Below, one piece after another: positions 11,474 through 23,059 of a DNA stretch of 64,000 nt; position 1 is the first letter of the stretch; every line of letters begins with the position of its first letter. The translations under genes were made by a program, and so were the position numbers. Below the pieces are notes generated by a model. The model did not search any database. It was given only the letters and a program-made list of their open reading frames with translations, and was not told the origin of the DNA. The DNA comes from Brasenia schreberi (Eukaryota > Streptophyta > Magnoliopsida > Nymphaeales > Cabombaceae): the NCBI GenBank assembly GCA_036023115.1, contig JAYKKT010000080.1, forward strand, positions 10,562,501 to 10,626,500, read 5' to 3'.

Positions 11474-13387
11474 CTAAGACAGGCTCCGACCCTTGACCCA
11501 GGTGGTCACAGGAGGTGGCTCCGGCGGTATTCGGGGAGTATAGCCGATCCCATATCGGCTTGGGTTGGCCCTAGGCAGGATGGGCTCTAGGAGACCCTGG
11601 TTTTGTGCCCCTAGACTCTTATAGGGCATGTAGCCCATGTTCAATAACATGTTCCACGACTTTTTGTTTTTTGAAAAAGTTGGATACAAGTCATGGTCCT
11701 GGAACATGCTATCGTCCATATTAGGCTCGTATGGCCTTTTGTCCAGGGGTTTTGGAAATAGGGAACGCTTGGGTTTTCCTAAGAGGATTAGAGTCGGGAG
11801 GGGGCTTGCTTTGGGCGGCCCCTTCACACATACAACCTTCCTAGGGTTGTTCAACACGAGCCGAGGTGGCTCAACCATAATTTGCCCCAGGTTAGCCTCA
11901 TGGGCCTGGGAGCTTGATAAACAAGGGAAGTTTATGATCCCCTGAAGCTGTGGGTGACTCTCACCTAGGATCACTACGACCTGGTCCCTAAAAGGGATCT
12001 TAACACACCTATGGAAGGTGGATGGCACAGCGCACAAACTGTGTATCCAGGGCCTTCCCAGCAACAGGTTATAATGGGGGTGTATGTCCAAGACATGAAA
12101 CACCCCCGTGTGTTCAATCCCTCCCGTTTCCATTGGGAGTTCGATGGATCCTAAAGGTCTAGACGCATTCCCATCGTATCCAGTGATAACGATGGGGCTT
12201 GGGTTCACTGAAGTCAAGGTGACTCCGATTTTGTACGCCACATGAAGTGGAAGGATGTTGAGCCCTCCTCCACGATCGACTAGGCACCTGTCCAGAGAGT
12301 GGTTGTTTAGAACCACCTCGATATGCAGGGCCTGGTTATGGGTTTCGTAGGGTCTATCTACATCATCTTCCGAAAAAGTGATGGGCGATTTTGCTCCTAA
12401 TAAAGCCACTTGGGCAGACAAGGATTCCGGACTTATGTTCGAATCAACCTTGGCCCTTTCTAGAATTTTCTCTAAGACAAGTCTATGCCTAGGCGAGGTT
12501 TTTATAAGCTCTAGGATAGACATGTGAATAGGAATCTTTGAAAGGTGGTTTTCGAAATCATAAGGATTTAGGATGACTTTGTCCTTATCTGCTTTTGGCA
12601 GACCACTAGGGATACATGCTTTTGAGGGGCCAGGCACACTGACCACCTTTTGAGCACCTTGAAGGTGAGGGGGTTGATAGATCCTCCCGGATCTAGTGAC
12701 TTCCCCCACGACCAGCCTAGGGTTTGCGCTAAGCTTGGCTCTAAGGATGAGCTGAGGAGAACCTTGGATTTTCAAAACTGGTTTTACCGGGGTTTCCGCT
12801 TTTGGTGGTCCCCGAATGACGACTTGGGCGGTCCTCTTGTATAGTACAAGGATGGGCGCACAAGTAGGTCGACCAGGTTTTGGCTTTTGCGCTAGTTCCT
12901 TGGAAATGGTGAGGGTACATACCTCCTTTCCTTTCCCACTGCCACTGACGTGTTTGAGAAAGGGTTCCTTGAAGATAGTTTGAGGTGGCTCAGGTTCCGC
13001 AGTGACCTGGAGCCGGCCTTCTGCTATCAAGTTCTCAATTTTGTTTAAAAGAGAGAAGCAGCGTTTTGTATCATGGCCTTTGAGCCGATGATACTTACAA
13101 AATCGGTTTAAATACCCCCCTTTGGAAGTGACTCCTTCGGGGATTTCAGGGAGTTCGATCATGCCCTGGGCAAGTAAGAGGTCTAGGACCTCCGACACAG
13201 GTTGCCCCAGCGGAGTATACTCCCATTTTTCAATCGGTTTTTGAAAATTGCGTTCCCTCTTATTTTCTAATTTTTCAAAATTTTTAGAAGTGCCCGTCAT
13301 GCCTGGATCCACCCAGACATTGGCGATTTTATGGGGCTTTGCCCCTTTGTCCGTCGTGGGCAGCCCATATGCGATGGGCTTTTCCAA
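11474..13387 (-). CDS. T2 nucleocapsid/protease-region open frame (637 codons)
   Basis: This long open frame of the Tat gag-protease segment includes a Cys/His-containing segment (FCKYHRLKGHDTKRCF, near residue 90), then a retropepsin-like stretch near residues 370-390 with CLVDRGGGLNILP. Retropepsins normally have D-T/S-G; here the residue after Asp is Arg, and T3 has Lys. The frame is continuous with gag upstream except for two in-frame TGA codons (13580-13582 and about 13439-13441). It ends 290 bases before the RT frame in another frame. Retrotransposon origin is certain; whether it is ever translated is unknown. Confidence 0.85.
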   Translation of the reverse strand: MEKPIAYGLPTTDKGAKPHKIANVWVDPGMTGTSKNFEKLENKRERNFQKPIEKWEYTPLGQPVSEVLDLLLAQGMIELPEIPEGVTSKGGYLNRFCKYHRLKGHDTKRCFSLLNKIENLIAEGRLQVTAEPEPPQTIFKEPFLKHVSGSGKGKEVCTLTISKELAQKPKPGRPTCAPILVLYKRTAQVVIRGPPKAETPVKPVLKIQGSPQLILRAKLSANPRLVVGEVTRSGRIYQPPHLQGAQKVVSVPGPSKACIPSGLPKADKDKVILNPYDFENHLSKIPIHMSILELIKTSPRHRLVLEKILERAKVDSNISPESLSAQVALLGAKSPITFSEDDVDRPYETHNQALHIEVVLNNHSLDRCLVDRGGGLNILPLHVAYKIGVTLTSVNPSPIVITGYDGNASRPLGSIELPMETGGIEHTGVFHVLDIHPHYNLLLGRPWIHSLCAVPSTFHRCVKIPFRDQVVVILGESHPQLQGIINFPCLSSSQAHEANLGQIMVEPPRLVLNNPRKVVCVKGPPKASPLPTLILLGKPKRSLFPKPLDKRPYEPNMDDSMFQDHDLYPTFSKNKKSWNMLLNMGYMPYKSLGAQNQGLLEPILPRANPSRYGIGYTPRIPPEPPPVTTWVKGRSLS

Positions 13388-14311
13388 ACGGGTTTTTGGA
13401 ACGGCACTTCCTTTCCATAAGTGGTCGTATGTCCCTTTTCACAAGTTGGTTTCGAAAAGGGAGGCCTTTTTGATCAACTTATGGAAAGTTGAAATCTCAT
13501 GGAGCAAGAGAAGGGTTTTTAACTCGCTTTTAAAATTATCCAGGATGAGCATTACTGCACATCCTTCGGATATGGGCTCTCACACCTGGCCCAAAAGCGA
13601 CCTCCATCTTATAATGAAGGCATGTACGTCTTCGTTCATGCCTTGCTTTGTATCCCTTAAGGTATTCAGGGTTGGCGTGACTTCTACGTTGTGTGCAAAT
13701 CTTTGCATGAAGCAGTTCGCTAACTCTTCAAAAGTAGCGAACTGGCTTAAGTCGTAGGAAGCCAGCCATTTGGCAGCTGTGTCTTTAAGGGATAAAGGGA
13801 ACCAATACACCCATTTCATCGAGTCCTTTTTCTTCTTATGGGCTCGACGTGAGAAAAGCTGCAAGTGAGACCTAGGGTCTCCCATGCCATCATACCGATG
13901 GAAGTTCGGTATTTCATCGTCACTGTCTGTTTCGTAGTCCATAGGAAGGAAAACAGACAGGGCGTAGCTTCTTTTCTCTTTATTCTGCCCTTTTAGCAAC
14001 TGCTGTAGGGCTTTACGGTCCTTTTGTGTGAAGGACTCGTGGTATTGGTTGCCTTCCATTACGGAGGCCTCTTTTTGCTTGCGAGGCTTTTTAGATTTCT
14101 TTTTAGGCCTTTGTTCACCGTTCGATGAACATGAATCGCCTACTTCAGCCTCTTGGCTGAGAGCATCGATTTTGGCCTCAAACTCCCTTCTCAAGTCCTC
14201 GATTTCATCTAGTTTTATTTTGTTTTTGAAAATCCTCCTAGAGTGAGAACTTGATGCGCATGAGCCTTGGCTCGACACTTCACTTGGATTGGATTTTGAC
14301 ATGCTTTTCAA
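13388..14311 (-). pseudogene. T2 gag (capsid region)
   Basis: The open part is 14311-13580 (243 codons; ATG at 14300-14302 is the more likely start than the TTG at 14311). The N-terminus is Ser- and Lys-rich with a charged helix (KIKLDEIEDLRREFEAKI) that looks coiled-coil. A gag core follows from FHRYDGMGDPRSHL through WF-SL-A-KW to FIIRWR. A TGA at 13580-13582 interrupts it, and the same frame then continues (EPISEGCAVMLILDNFKSEL) into the protease frame with a second TGA near 13440. T3 has a sense codon (Arg) at the first TGA, so that stop is a mutation and not a conserved readthrough site. Confidence 0.88.
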
Positions 14312-14420
14312 GCTTTTTCAAAATATCCTAAGTACAAGCAAAAGAAAACAAGTTAAAACGACACCTTTTTTAAAATTTTCGCAAGACTAAAACTTAAAAC
14401 TCGATTTTTGAAAGGCCCAC

Positions 14421-14438
14421 GTCCCACCGGACGTGCCA
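14421..14438 (-). promoter_or_regulatory. Primer-binding site of T2
   Basis: On the minus strand TGGCACGTCCGGTGGGAC lies 5 bases after the LTR end. T3 has the same site with two changes (52413-52430). The implied tRNA 3' end is CGGACGT-G-CCA preceded by a CCCAC T-stem. A tRNA-Arg, as reported for Ogre-like elements, is a plausible but unchecked match. Confidence 0.75.
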
Positions 14439-14954
14439 ATCTCTGTAGACGCGCAAAGATCCCCGCCTCTTTCGCCTTTTTCAGGGCTTGGAGCGGATCC
14501 TCTCGTGTGTCTAAGGCCTATGTATGCAAACAGGGCGTGCCAGCTAGCTTACCTAAGCTAGCGAAGATATTTTTATCACTGACTTCTAAACGTGGCGACT
14601 GTGAGCAAGTGAGCTCTTGTCGTCGCAGACCTTCTTGCACCGATGTGCAAGGGTCAGTCTGTACGCTTTGCAAAAATCGAGCTTTTGGAGAGAAAGTCTA
14701 CGAAGCGGTTCGAGGTGTCGATTTCGGGTCTTTAAGATGCGATTGCATGTTTTAGATCACGTGGATTTGTACGTGCCTAAGTCTTTTCTTTTATCCCTTT
14801 TCGGGCCACCTAGTTTGTGTGTTATGAACACTCCACTACATGGGCGAATTCGAGCGGGGCTTGCTTCGATGCAATATGCGTCCTACCTCATGGTATGGCG
14901 TAGATGCAATGCAAACTCACGCTACTCCAAAGGGAAAACCCGAAATGTAAAGAC

Positions 14955-15040
14955 AATACTGAAGGGAAATGACTGAAGGGAAATAACCGAAGGGAAATAA
15001 CCGAAGGGAAATAACCGAAGGGAAATAACCGAAGGTAGAT
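14955..15040 (-). repeat. 14-bp tandem repeat array in LTR B
   Basis: Head-to-tail copies of gaagggaaataacc (the complement of the LTR A unit), about 6-7 in a row. Confidence 0.85.
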
Positions 15041-15047
15041 TATGTAT

Positions 15048-15892
15048 ATCAGCCCTTACTCGGGTCTTGCAAATAAGAGCGAAGGCTCAATGTGGGTGCG
15101 TGCTTGAATTGAAAGACTTACACACGCGACATGAAATTAAACCCAAATATAAATTGCAGTATGGCCTTGACTAAGGTCTTGGGGAGTAAGAGCGAAGGCT
15201 CAATGTGTGTGAGAGTGCTTGAATTGAAGTACTACACACACGACATAAATGAAACCCAAATATAACTGCAATAAGGCCTTTACTAAGGTCTTGGGAATAA
15301 GAGCGAAGGCTCAATGTGTGTGAAAGTGCTTGAATTGAAAGACTTACTCACACGACACGAAATAAAACCCAAATAGTATAGGTCGGCCCTTACTTGGGTC
15401 TTTCAAATAAGAGCGAAAGCTCAATGTGTGTGAGAGTGCTTGAATTGAAAGACTTACTCACACGACATGAAATGAAACCCAAATAGTATAGGTCAGCCCT
15501 TACTTGGGTCTTTCAAATAAGAGTGAAAGCTCAATGTGTGTGAGAGTGCTTGAATTGAAAGACTTACTCACACGACATGAAATGAAACCCAAATAGTATA
15601 GGTCGGCCCTTACTTGGGTCTTTCAAATAAGAGCGAAAGCTCAATGTGTGTGAGAATGCTTGAATTGAAAGACTTACTCACACGACATGAAATGAAACCC
15701 AAATAGTATAGGTCGGCCCTTACTTGGGTCTTTCAAATAAGAGCGAAAGCTCAATGTGTGTGAGAGTGCTTGAATTGAAAGACTTACTCACACGACATGA
15801 AATGAAACCCAAATAGTATAGGTCGGCCCTTACTTGGGTCTTACAAATAAGAGCGAAAGCTCAATGTGTGTGAGAGTGCTCGAATTGAAAGA
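15048..15892 (-). repeat. 110-bp tandem repeat array in LTR B, 8 copies
   Basis: CTCAATGTG recurs near 15087, 15199, 15309, 15419, 15529, 15639, 15748 and 15858. The five or six central units are almost identical, a sign of recent expansion; the outer units are more diverged. Confidence 0.92.
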
Positions 15893-16827
15893 CTACGCAC
15901 CCAACTTAAGCAAAACCCTTCGAAAATGAAAGTATATATATACACTTATGTATTAGGGGCTGATTAGGCCCGTGTATGTTCAAAATCGTGCACGACTAAG
16001 AGAGTGCACGTGTGTGGTTGTGCCAAGCCACGTTATTACAAGCGGGGGAGACTATGCTCCGTTATTACAACCCCGTATCAAATTGAATCTCAAGCAAGTA
16101 TACAACTAAGGACCGAGTTTAGGCACTTACGAGTAGCTGGTCCGTAGAGGCCTTGCTTGAACGTGAGCTTGGCTTTCGCCTTGGGCTGCAAACGGGAGCT
16201 CCGCGAGAATAGGTGACCAAAGGTGTCGGCCGGCTGCAAGTGGGGCGCGGGATAGGCGCCTCGAAGGTGGCCAGCTGCAAATGGGTGTAGCCTCGATGTG
16301 GGGGGTTAAAGGGGCTAGACCAAGTGAGTGCTTAGGGTCACTAGGGGAGTCGAGGGTTTAGGGGAAGGTGGACCTAAAAGGAGTTTAGGGGAAGGCCGAA
16401 TGGGAGTCTTAGGGGAAGGCCGAATGGGATAGGATGGTTAGGTAGTGGCCGGTAGTTTAAGTTATGCTAGGTTCGGCTAAGTGAAAAGGGTGGTGGCAAA
16501 GGCTGAGATGATGATAGGGTGGGTGGCTAGGAGTGGAGAGGTAGTAGAGAAGGGTTTAGGTAGAGTTAGAGAGTGCTTACCGAATGGGGAGAGGCGGTGG
16601 ATGAAGAGAGAAGCAGCCGGATGTGGGAACTCGGTTGGTTCAGTTGGGTGAAGGTGGTGGCGTCCGGCTGGGGGATGGTGGTGGATGGAAGAGGGAAGGT
16701 GGCGGTGCAGGTAGAGCTGGTGGAGCAGGTGGAGAGTGGTCCCGGCTGGGCTGGAAAGGGATGGTCTCGACTGGGTGAGGTGAGGGCTCCTAGCTTTTTT
16801 TAAAAAAACCCGCCCCCAAGGGGGGGG

Positions 16828-16835
16828 TTTAAATA
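16828..16835 (-). promoter_or_regulatory. TATA-like box of LTR B
   Basis: TATTTAAA on the minus strand between C-rich flanks, aligned with the boxes of LTR A and LTR C. Confidence 0.6.
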
Positions 16836-16839
16836 GGGG

Positions 16840-17300
16840 ATGGGTAGGTCGGTTAGGGCTGGGCTTGGGGTAGTGGTTAGGTGGTTTAGATAGGGTGGTA
16901 TGTAGATAAGGTGGGCTGGAAAGGGTTGGGCTAGATATTTTGAAAACTAGGGGTTTGGGTAGATTGTGGGCTAGGGGTGGTTTAGGGGTTTAGGGCTAGG
17001 TTAGGTGGTTGGGTTTTAGGGTGAGGTTTAGTGAGCTAGGTTAGGTGATTAGGCTAGGTTTAGGCTAGGATTAGGGAAATTAATCTAGGTTTAGGGAAGG
17101 ATTAGGGAAGTGGGTTAAGTGATTAGGTTGGGATTAGGCCGGGATTAGGGAAGTGGGTTAGGTGATTAGGTTCAGATTAGGGGTGGATTAGGGGTTTAGG
17201 CTAGGATTAGGTGTTTTGGGTTAGGTTTAGGTGAAGGAGCTCCCTTAGCATGGCCCATAGACCTTAGCCACCTCATGTTGGTGGAGCCCTAGGTTAGGTC
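16840..17300 (-). repeat. TTAGG-rich (CCTAA on minus) tract in LTR B
   Basis: Many ggttagg/gattagg words at irregular spacing, in the same LTR position and orientation as the CCTAA tracts of LTR A and LTR C. Confidence 0.8.
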
Positions 17301-18069
17301 TTAGCTAATTACAAGCTTAAACCCACTCAATTAGGCTAAACCACATGATTAAACCCAAACTTGACACACAAGTCAAGCTTAATTACAACACTCTTGATAT
17401 TTTCCATCCCCACTCTCTCTCATGCCCAATATCCCACGTGAATTTCAAGTGGGCCCCACCTCCATTTATGAGAAGGTGATGTGGGCCATGGATATGGATA
17501 TTGGATTGGATTTTTGAATCCAAATCCAAATCCAAGTCCACACATGGGTTAGGATTGGGATCTGGATATATATGGTCCAGATCCAATCCAAACTGAACTC
17601 TGACTCCTTCGAGCTGGGTTTGAAACGGACGATTTGTGCGGAGCCTGACAGCATCAGTACTCCGTCTGCGTTGGGTCTTCGCCAACATGGTCGTCCGCCT
17701 CCGTTTCTGCCTTCCGGAGATGACTTCAAATGATATTTTGATAAGAACAGGGTCTTGGACATTCGAGATCCTAGGGGTGTGAATCAGATACAAGAGTTGC
17801 TGTGCCAGGCTCGACCTGTGCTCCGGTTCCGAGCTCTTCTTAGCTCTCCTGGTCCTGTCTTGATCGAGCCAAGCCGCTTCGGGGTTTCAAAACATGTTTT
17901 AAAAAGGTTTTAAAAACTATATTGTATGTTTTCGAAATATAGAGTTCAAAACATATGTACAGGGTTGTCTGGAAGGCTCCTGGGTTTACAGATTAAAAAT
18001 AGCCCTTTGGGGTTGCTTTTACAAAACCAGATTTGTTTAAGAAATTCGTGGGATTTCGGGGGGTTTACA

Positions 18070-21026
18070 CTAGTGCTGCAATTTCATCTTCCATTGTTGC
18101 TCTCCATTCTGGGATATACTTGGCTTCTTCGAAGTGCTTTGGAATAGGGACATTTTCTGCATTCATGATAAACATATGATATTCTTTTGGAAGATCAATG
18201 TAGAATACAAATTGACTGATAGGATATTTAGTTGTTTTACATTTTTCTTCCTTAGTGCAATGGGTAAATCATTACAAATATCAGAAGAATGAATAGAAAG
18301 GTTTACCTCAGAACCTTGTGGAACTGAATCAGGATGAAGATTCTTATGAAGGATAACATTAGGATCGGGTATGATAACTTGTCGGTTTTCCCATGAGTAT
18401 GTCTTCCAAAACTTGTTTACAGTCGGTTCTTTGTGTACCATTTTTTGTCCTTTATCTTCATCCAATCTATAGTCTTCTATAGGTAAGACAGGAAATACAA
18501 CTTTAGATGATGTATTTGATAAATCACTATCACTTGAAATGTAGAAAGGAATTTTCTCCTAAAACATCACATTCATCGTAACATAGATAATTTTCTTTAA
18601 TGGGTCATAACATTTATAACCCTTTTATGTAGGTGAGTATCCCATAAAAATACATTTAACTGCCTTACCATCTAATTTATTTTTGAGATTGCCATATGTA
18701 TGAATGAAACAAGTACTCCCAAATACTCTAAAAGGTATATGAAACTGCTTTTGGGTAGGACATAAAGAATGGAATGGACTACTCCCTCTTAGCACCATAT
18801 TAGGCATACGGTTTATAAGGTATACTGCAATTAGGAATGCTTCTCCCCAGTAATACTTAGGAATACTGTATTCTAGTAATATTATTCTAGCAACTTCAAG
18901 TATATGACAATTTTTTCTTTTTGAAACATCATTTTGTTGAGGAGTATTTGGGCATGATGTATGATATAATATGCCATATTTCAAGAAAAATATGTGAAAG
19001 GAATGATACATAAATTTTCCTCCATTATCAGTATGAATTATCTTAATTAACAATTTATAAATAAACATATAGAATATTGGCAAAATATCTTTCATTTCAC
19101 CCTTAGATTTCGTAAGATAAACCACTATGAATGGGGTGCAGTCATCAATAAACGATAGAAAGTAATTGTAAGCATTTAAAGAAGTAGTAGAACATGGACC
19201 CTAAACATCAAAATGAATAACTTCAAATGGTTTTAAAGCTCTAGATTCATTGATAGAAAATGGTACATGATGGTACTTTGATCTTTGACAAGTATCACAA
19301 TGTAAAGTAAAATCACAACTACTATCTAATCTTGGCAACAATGTCTTTATTTTTGAAAATAGAAAATGTCTCAGTCTCCGATGCCACAAAATCACTTACT
19401 CTTGCCGATTTGCTGCTATGAAGGTAGATAGATTCTTTGTCCCTATCCCTCGTGTTTCGTCAAAGAAATAAAGCCTTTTTTTTATGCTACCCTGACCAAA
19501 GATCCTTCTTGTCTTTATTTCTTGAAATAAACAACGAGTAGAACATAAGGTTACTTTATAATTATGATCTCTATTTTGGACACATATAAACAATAAATTA
19601 ATTGATAGACTAGGGATGTGTAACACATTATTGAGTATTCCCACCATGGTAATTATACTCCCCTTTTATACTATAGGAGTATGAGAACCATCAACCAACT
19701 TAATCTCATTCTTTTATTGTATTGTCTAATAGTCATGGGAAAACTCCCTAGGTCCCACCATGTGGTCCGTAGCACCTAAGTCAATTTCCTAGACTCTTGA
19801 TAGAGAAGAAGTCATGTTACCCATTTCCATGAACGAGAAGGGATATGTCATGGTTGCTTGAGGATCAACAATTGAGGATGAGAAAGTTGCTCGAGAGTAT
19901 GCTCACTAGTTTCAAGTTCTTCTAACTTCTTTTTTATTTCTGATAGTGAGCTTAATCGAGTCTCAAGAGTTGTCTTATCATTACTTGTTTTGATTGAAAC
20001 TGGGTCTGCCCACTAGATCTCAATAGTTCTCTTTGGTGTGTCGAGATTTACCATAGTGTGAGCAGTTCAATTTATCTTTCTCATCTGGTGTGACATGTGA
20101 TATACTTGAACCTCTCCCTCTACCTCGATGTCCAAGAGTTGGGTTTCAGCCTATAAATGTCATATTCTCTGTATGTTGCTTGCCCTCTTTCTCTAGGTTT
20201 TTCTGTCTTCTTCGTTAAACAGTAGAGAATAAATTGTACTCAAGGTTGAGAGTTTCTCCTTACTCAAGATATTATTTTTAACTGCTTCATATTCAGATGA
20301 TATACCCCATAGTAGGTCAAATACCTTCAATTCTTTAAACTCTTCATTACGTTCCTTAGTACATGTCTAACATTTTATTTTGGAGAAAAATTGTAGCTCT
20401 TCGCAATGGCCCTGAAGTTAAGCATCACTGATTAATCTTCCTCCTTAACGATATTTTTGAATTTTTATATGATTTCGTATTTTTTTGCAATGTTTTTCCT
20501 TTGAGCATAAGCTTCATGGACTGTTGTCTAGATCTCAACGAGTGATTCAAGAAACATAAATGTGATGTCAATCGCTGAAGTCATGGATTGAATCAACCAT
20601 GCACTCACCAATGTATTTTCTTTGCACCATGTGAGATAGGTAGGATCATAACTACTTGGTATAGGGATTTCACCTATTAGATACTCCACCTACTTCTTGC
20701 CACAATCACATGTTTCACCGATTGTGCCCACTGTAAATAATTTCATCTATCTAATTTTATATTCGTAATATGAAAACCTTCTCCTTTCTTGTTGCTAGAA
20801 AATTATGCATAGTCAATTGTTTTACCTTTTCTGTCATATTCCCCTCTTACTCTAGGTAGTAGTCTCCTCCTTTTGTTTTACCTCTAATTTTGGACTCTAC
20901 CCACACACAAAGAGTATTTCTGAATGATATGGAATTGGGTTGAATCCTAGGCAATTGTTGCACCGCTCCAACTGCCACTTGTCCTTGAAATGAACTCCTA
21001 ATCACCCCAATTAGGCTTTGATACCA
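18070..21026 (-). pseudogene. Ty1/copia remnant: gag, protease, integrase, start of RT
   Basis: Reading leftward from the primer-binding site: gag remnant with a basic RGRGRG and a zinc knuckle (C-SHYGKSRHTKE, second Cys lost, near 20020-20090), a GAG-pre-integrase segment (19395-19201, WHRRLRH and CDTCQRSK), and integrase (19125-18625, HTDNGGKF, then PQQNDVSKRK where the usual catalytic Glu is Lys). It ends with the first residues of RT (EWRATMEDEIAAL) at 18070, where T2's LTR cuts it. Many stops and frameshifts; certainly dead. Confidence 0.87.
21014..21026 (-). promoter_or_regulatory. Copia primer-binding site (initiator tRNA-Met type)
   Basis: TGGTATCAAAGCC directly follows the LTR end on the minus strand. 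The usual copia site complementary to initiator tRNA-Met is TGGTATCAGAGC, so there is one mismatch. Confidence 0.8.
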
Positions 21027-21241
21027 TGTTGATTTCTAACACATATTTTTATTCAAAAATAATAAGGATTTACAGTAGGTAGAAGAGAGGATGGGGGTTG
21101 GCATCTCCACACTGATTGCCGCCTATTTCCCTTCTCTCCCTTTCTTCCACTCTTTAACAGTTACCTCTTAGAGTTACTTTAATATGTTAAACATTAAAAA
21201 AAGACAAATATACCCCTATACTAAAGATTTACTTCCTAACA
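21027..21241 (-). repeat. Copia LTR (215 bp)
   Basis: Minus strand: TGTTAGGAAG ... GAAATCAACA, a TG...CA element with the primer-binding site immediately after. A copia RT/RNase H segment lies on its upstream side and a copia gag on its downstream side, so a single LTR is shared by two element halves. Confidence 0.8.
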
Positions 21242-23055
21242 ACTCCTATTTGATAAGATCCAATGATAGCTAGATCTAATTCTCTTTTTAACACAACCTC
21301 CATGTTTGTTAAGAGTTCAGTGATCTAAGATATTTCAACTATTGTAGTGGCTATGACTCTATATTCTATCTTTGTAGATGATAAAGACACATTCTATTGC
21401 TTTTTATATTTTCAAGAAATTAATCAATCACCTAAAAACACACAAAATCTAGTGGTTGAATGTCTACCATTAACATCTCCACTCCAATCAGCATTACTAT
21501 AAGGAGTCAATTTAAGTGAAGATGATAAGGTTAGGATGATCCCCTTTAAAGTGTATTCTTTATGTATCTCACAATCCGCATAATTATACTCATGTGTATA
21601 CTAGTGGGAACTTGTTGAAATTGACTTGCTACATGTACTGCGTGTGCTATGTCTGGTCGAGTTATGGTGAGATATGTCAAAGCTCCTATCAATTGTCTTT
21701 AGGGAGTAGGATCCTCTAATTTTTCTCCATATGTGGTTCTCAATTTGGTATGCATCACCTCCGACATTCTCACCTTTTAATCATATGTCAAACCAGATTT
21801 GTTAACAATATCACTAGTAAATTTTGTTTATGACACAAAATAACCTTTGTTATTACGGGTTACTTCTATTCCCAAGAAGAAACTAAGAAGACTGATATCT
21901 TTCATTTCAAATTCTTCATGCAGTTTTTTTTTATATGTAATATCCCATTTTTCCACTTCTAGTAATGATCATATCATCTGCATACAGAACTAGAATCACA
22001 ATACCTGCATCGATTTTTCTTACAAACAAGGAAATGTCATTATAACAAGCATGAAAATCACATGCATGTATAAAATTCTCAAATCTATTAAACCAAGACT
22101 TAGGAGATTATTTGAGTCCATATAAAGCATTTTTTAGTTTAAAGACATAATTACTTGGGGTAATGAATCTCGGAGGAGGAGCCATATAGATATCTTTACT
22201 AATACTATCATTCAAAAAGACATTTTTAATATCAAATTGATATATATTCCATTCTTTAATAGTACAAATACAAATTAATATATGAACAATAGGTATACGA
22301 GCAATAGGCGCAAGAGTTTCCTTGTAGTTAATCCCAAATTCTTGAGAGTATCCCTTATCTACAAGTCTTGCTTTGTACCTTTCAATAGATCCATCACGAT
22401 GAGTTTTGTAATTTTATTTTCTTTGGGTTTCAGAACAATATCCCAAGTACTATTCCTTTCTAGATCTTCTAATTCATCATTCATACTTTCCTTTATTCTA
22501 AGTTATTTTTTTGCTTCGTCATAATGATTGAGTTCAAGGATACTCGATATAGTTGCTATATGGTTTTTATGTTGTGGTTGAAATGTTTCATAAGACACAA
22601 ATCTTTGAGGGGGTTTCATGATTCTTTTGCTAGGAGCATTATCATTTTCTCTATTCCTCCTTACATAATGATGTTCAAAGTGTCTTAGGATTTCTTCTCT
22701 AGTTTCAAGATTTTTAGATTCATCATCTAGATATGTACTTCCTCATTATCATGTAACCTTTCATTCAAGATTTCATCAAAAAGCGTATAACTATCTTAGG
22801 TGCTTTGTGATTCATATATATAATAACATTCATCTTCAATGAATTTAACATCTCTAGACATATAAAGTTTTTCTTTTTGATTGTAACATCTATACTCCTT
22901 GTTATCAATACCATACTCAAGAAAGATGCACTCAATAGCTTTGGAATCTAACTTATCATTCTTATCCATATAAATATAACACTTACATAAAAAAACTTTC
23001 AATCAATTATAACTAGGTTTATTTGAATATAATTTTTAGTTTGGTTGATGACATC
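21242..23055 (-). pseudogene. Ty1/copia remnant: integrase C-terminus, RT, RNase H
   Basis: On the minus strand the integrase C-terminus (KAIECIFLEYG, SRDVKFIEDECYY, 23002-22796) is followed by RT (a YKARLV-like block near 22370 and the active-site YADDM near 21970) and by an RNase H remnant toward 21260. All frames are broken. The LTR at 21241 follows as its 3' LTR. The right end is cut by the LINE that begins near 23060. Confidence 0.82.
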
Positions 23056-23059
23056 CTAT

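Larger units (their letters stand above)
7634..18069 (-). mobile_element. T2: 5' part of a Ty3/gypsy Tat-type retrotransposon, interrupted by T1
   Basis: Read on the minus strand: 5' LTR (18069 to 14444), primer-binding site, gag, protease, RT, RNase H, archaeal-type RNase H and integrase. It stops at 7634, equivalent to T1 position 3377, inside the last codons of pol. Its 3' UTR and 3' LTR are missing here and should lie left of T1's 5' LTR, outside the window. The right boundary lies inside a copia RT; 18070-18074 (ctagt) would be one copy of its target duplication. Confidence 0.92.
14444..18069 (-). repeat. LTR B: 5' LTR of T2 (3626 bp)
   Basis: On the minus strand it starts TGTAAACCCCCCGAAATCCC and ends GCGTCTACA. 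It has the same internal layout as LTR A: overlapping open frames (17383-17793), CCTAA-rich tract (about 16840-17300), TATA-like box (16828-16835), eight 110-bp repeats (about 15048-15892) and a 14-bp array (14955-15040). The 547-bp excess over LTR A equals five extra 110-bp units. Confidence 0.93.

Noticed and set aside
13439..13582. In-frame TGA codons between gag and protease as a programmed readthrough signal
   Set aside because: The first TGA is a sense codon (AGG) in T3 at the aligned place, and T3 has its own stop two codons earlier; stop positions are not conserved, so they are mutations.
15048..15892. Regular 110-bp repeats resembling a CRISPR array
   Set aside because: Units are contiguous tandem copies without unique spacers, in a plant LTR; the period and near-identity of whole units show a minisatellite.
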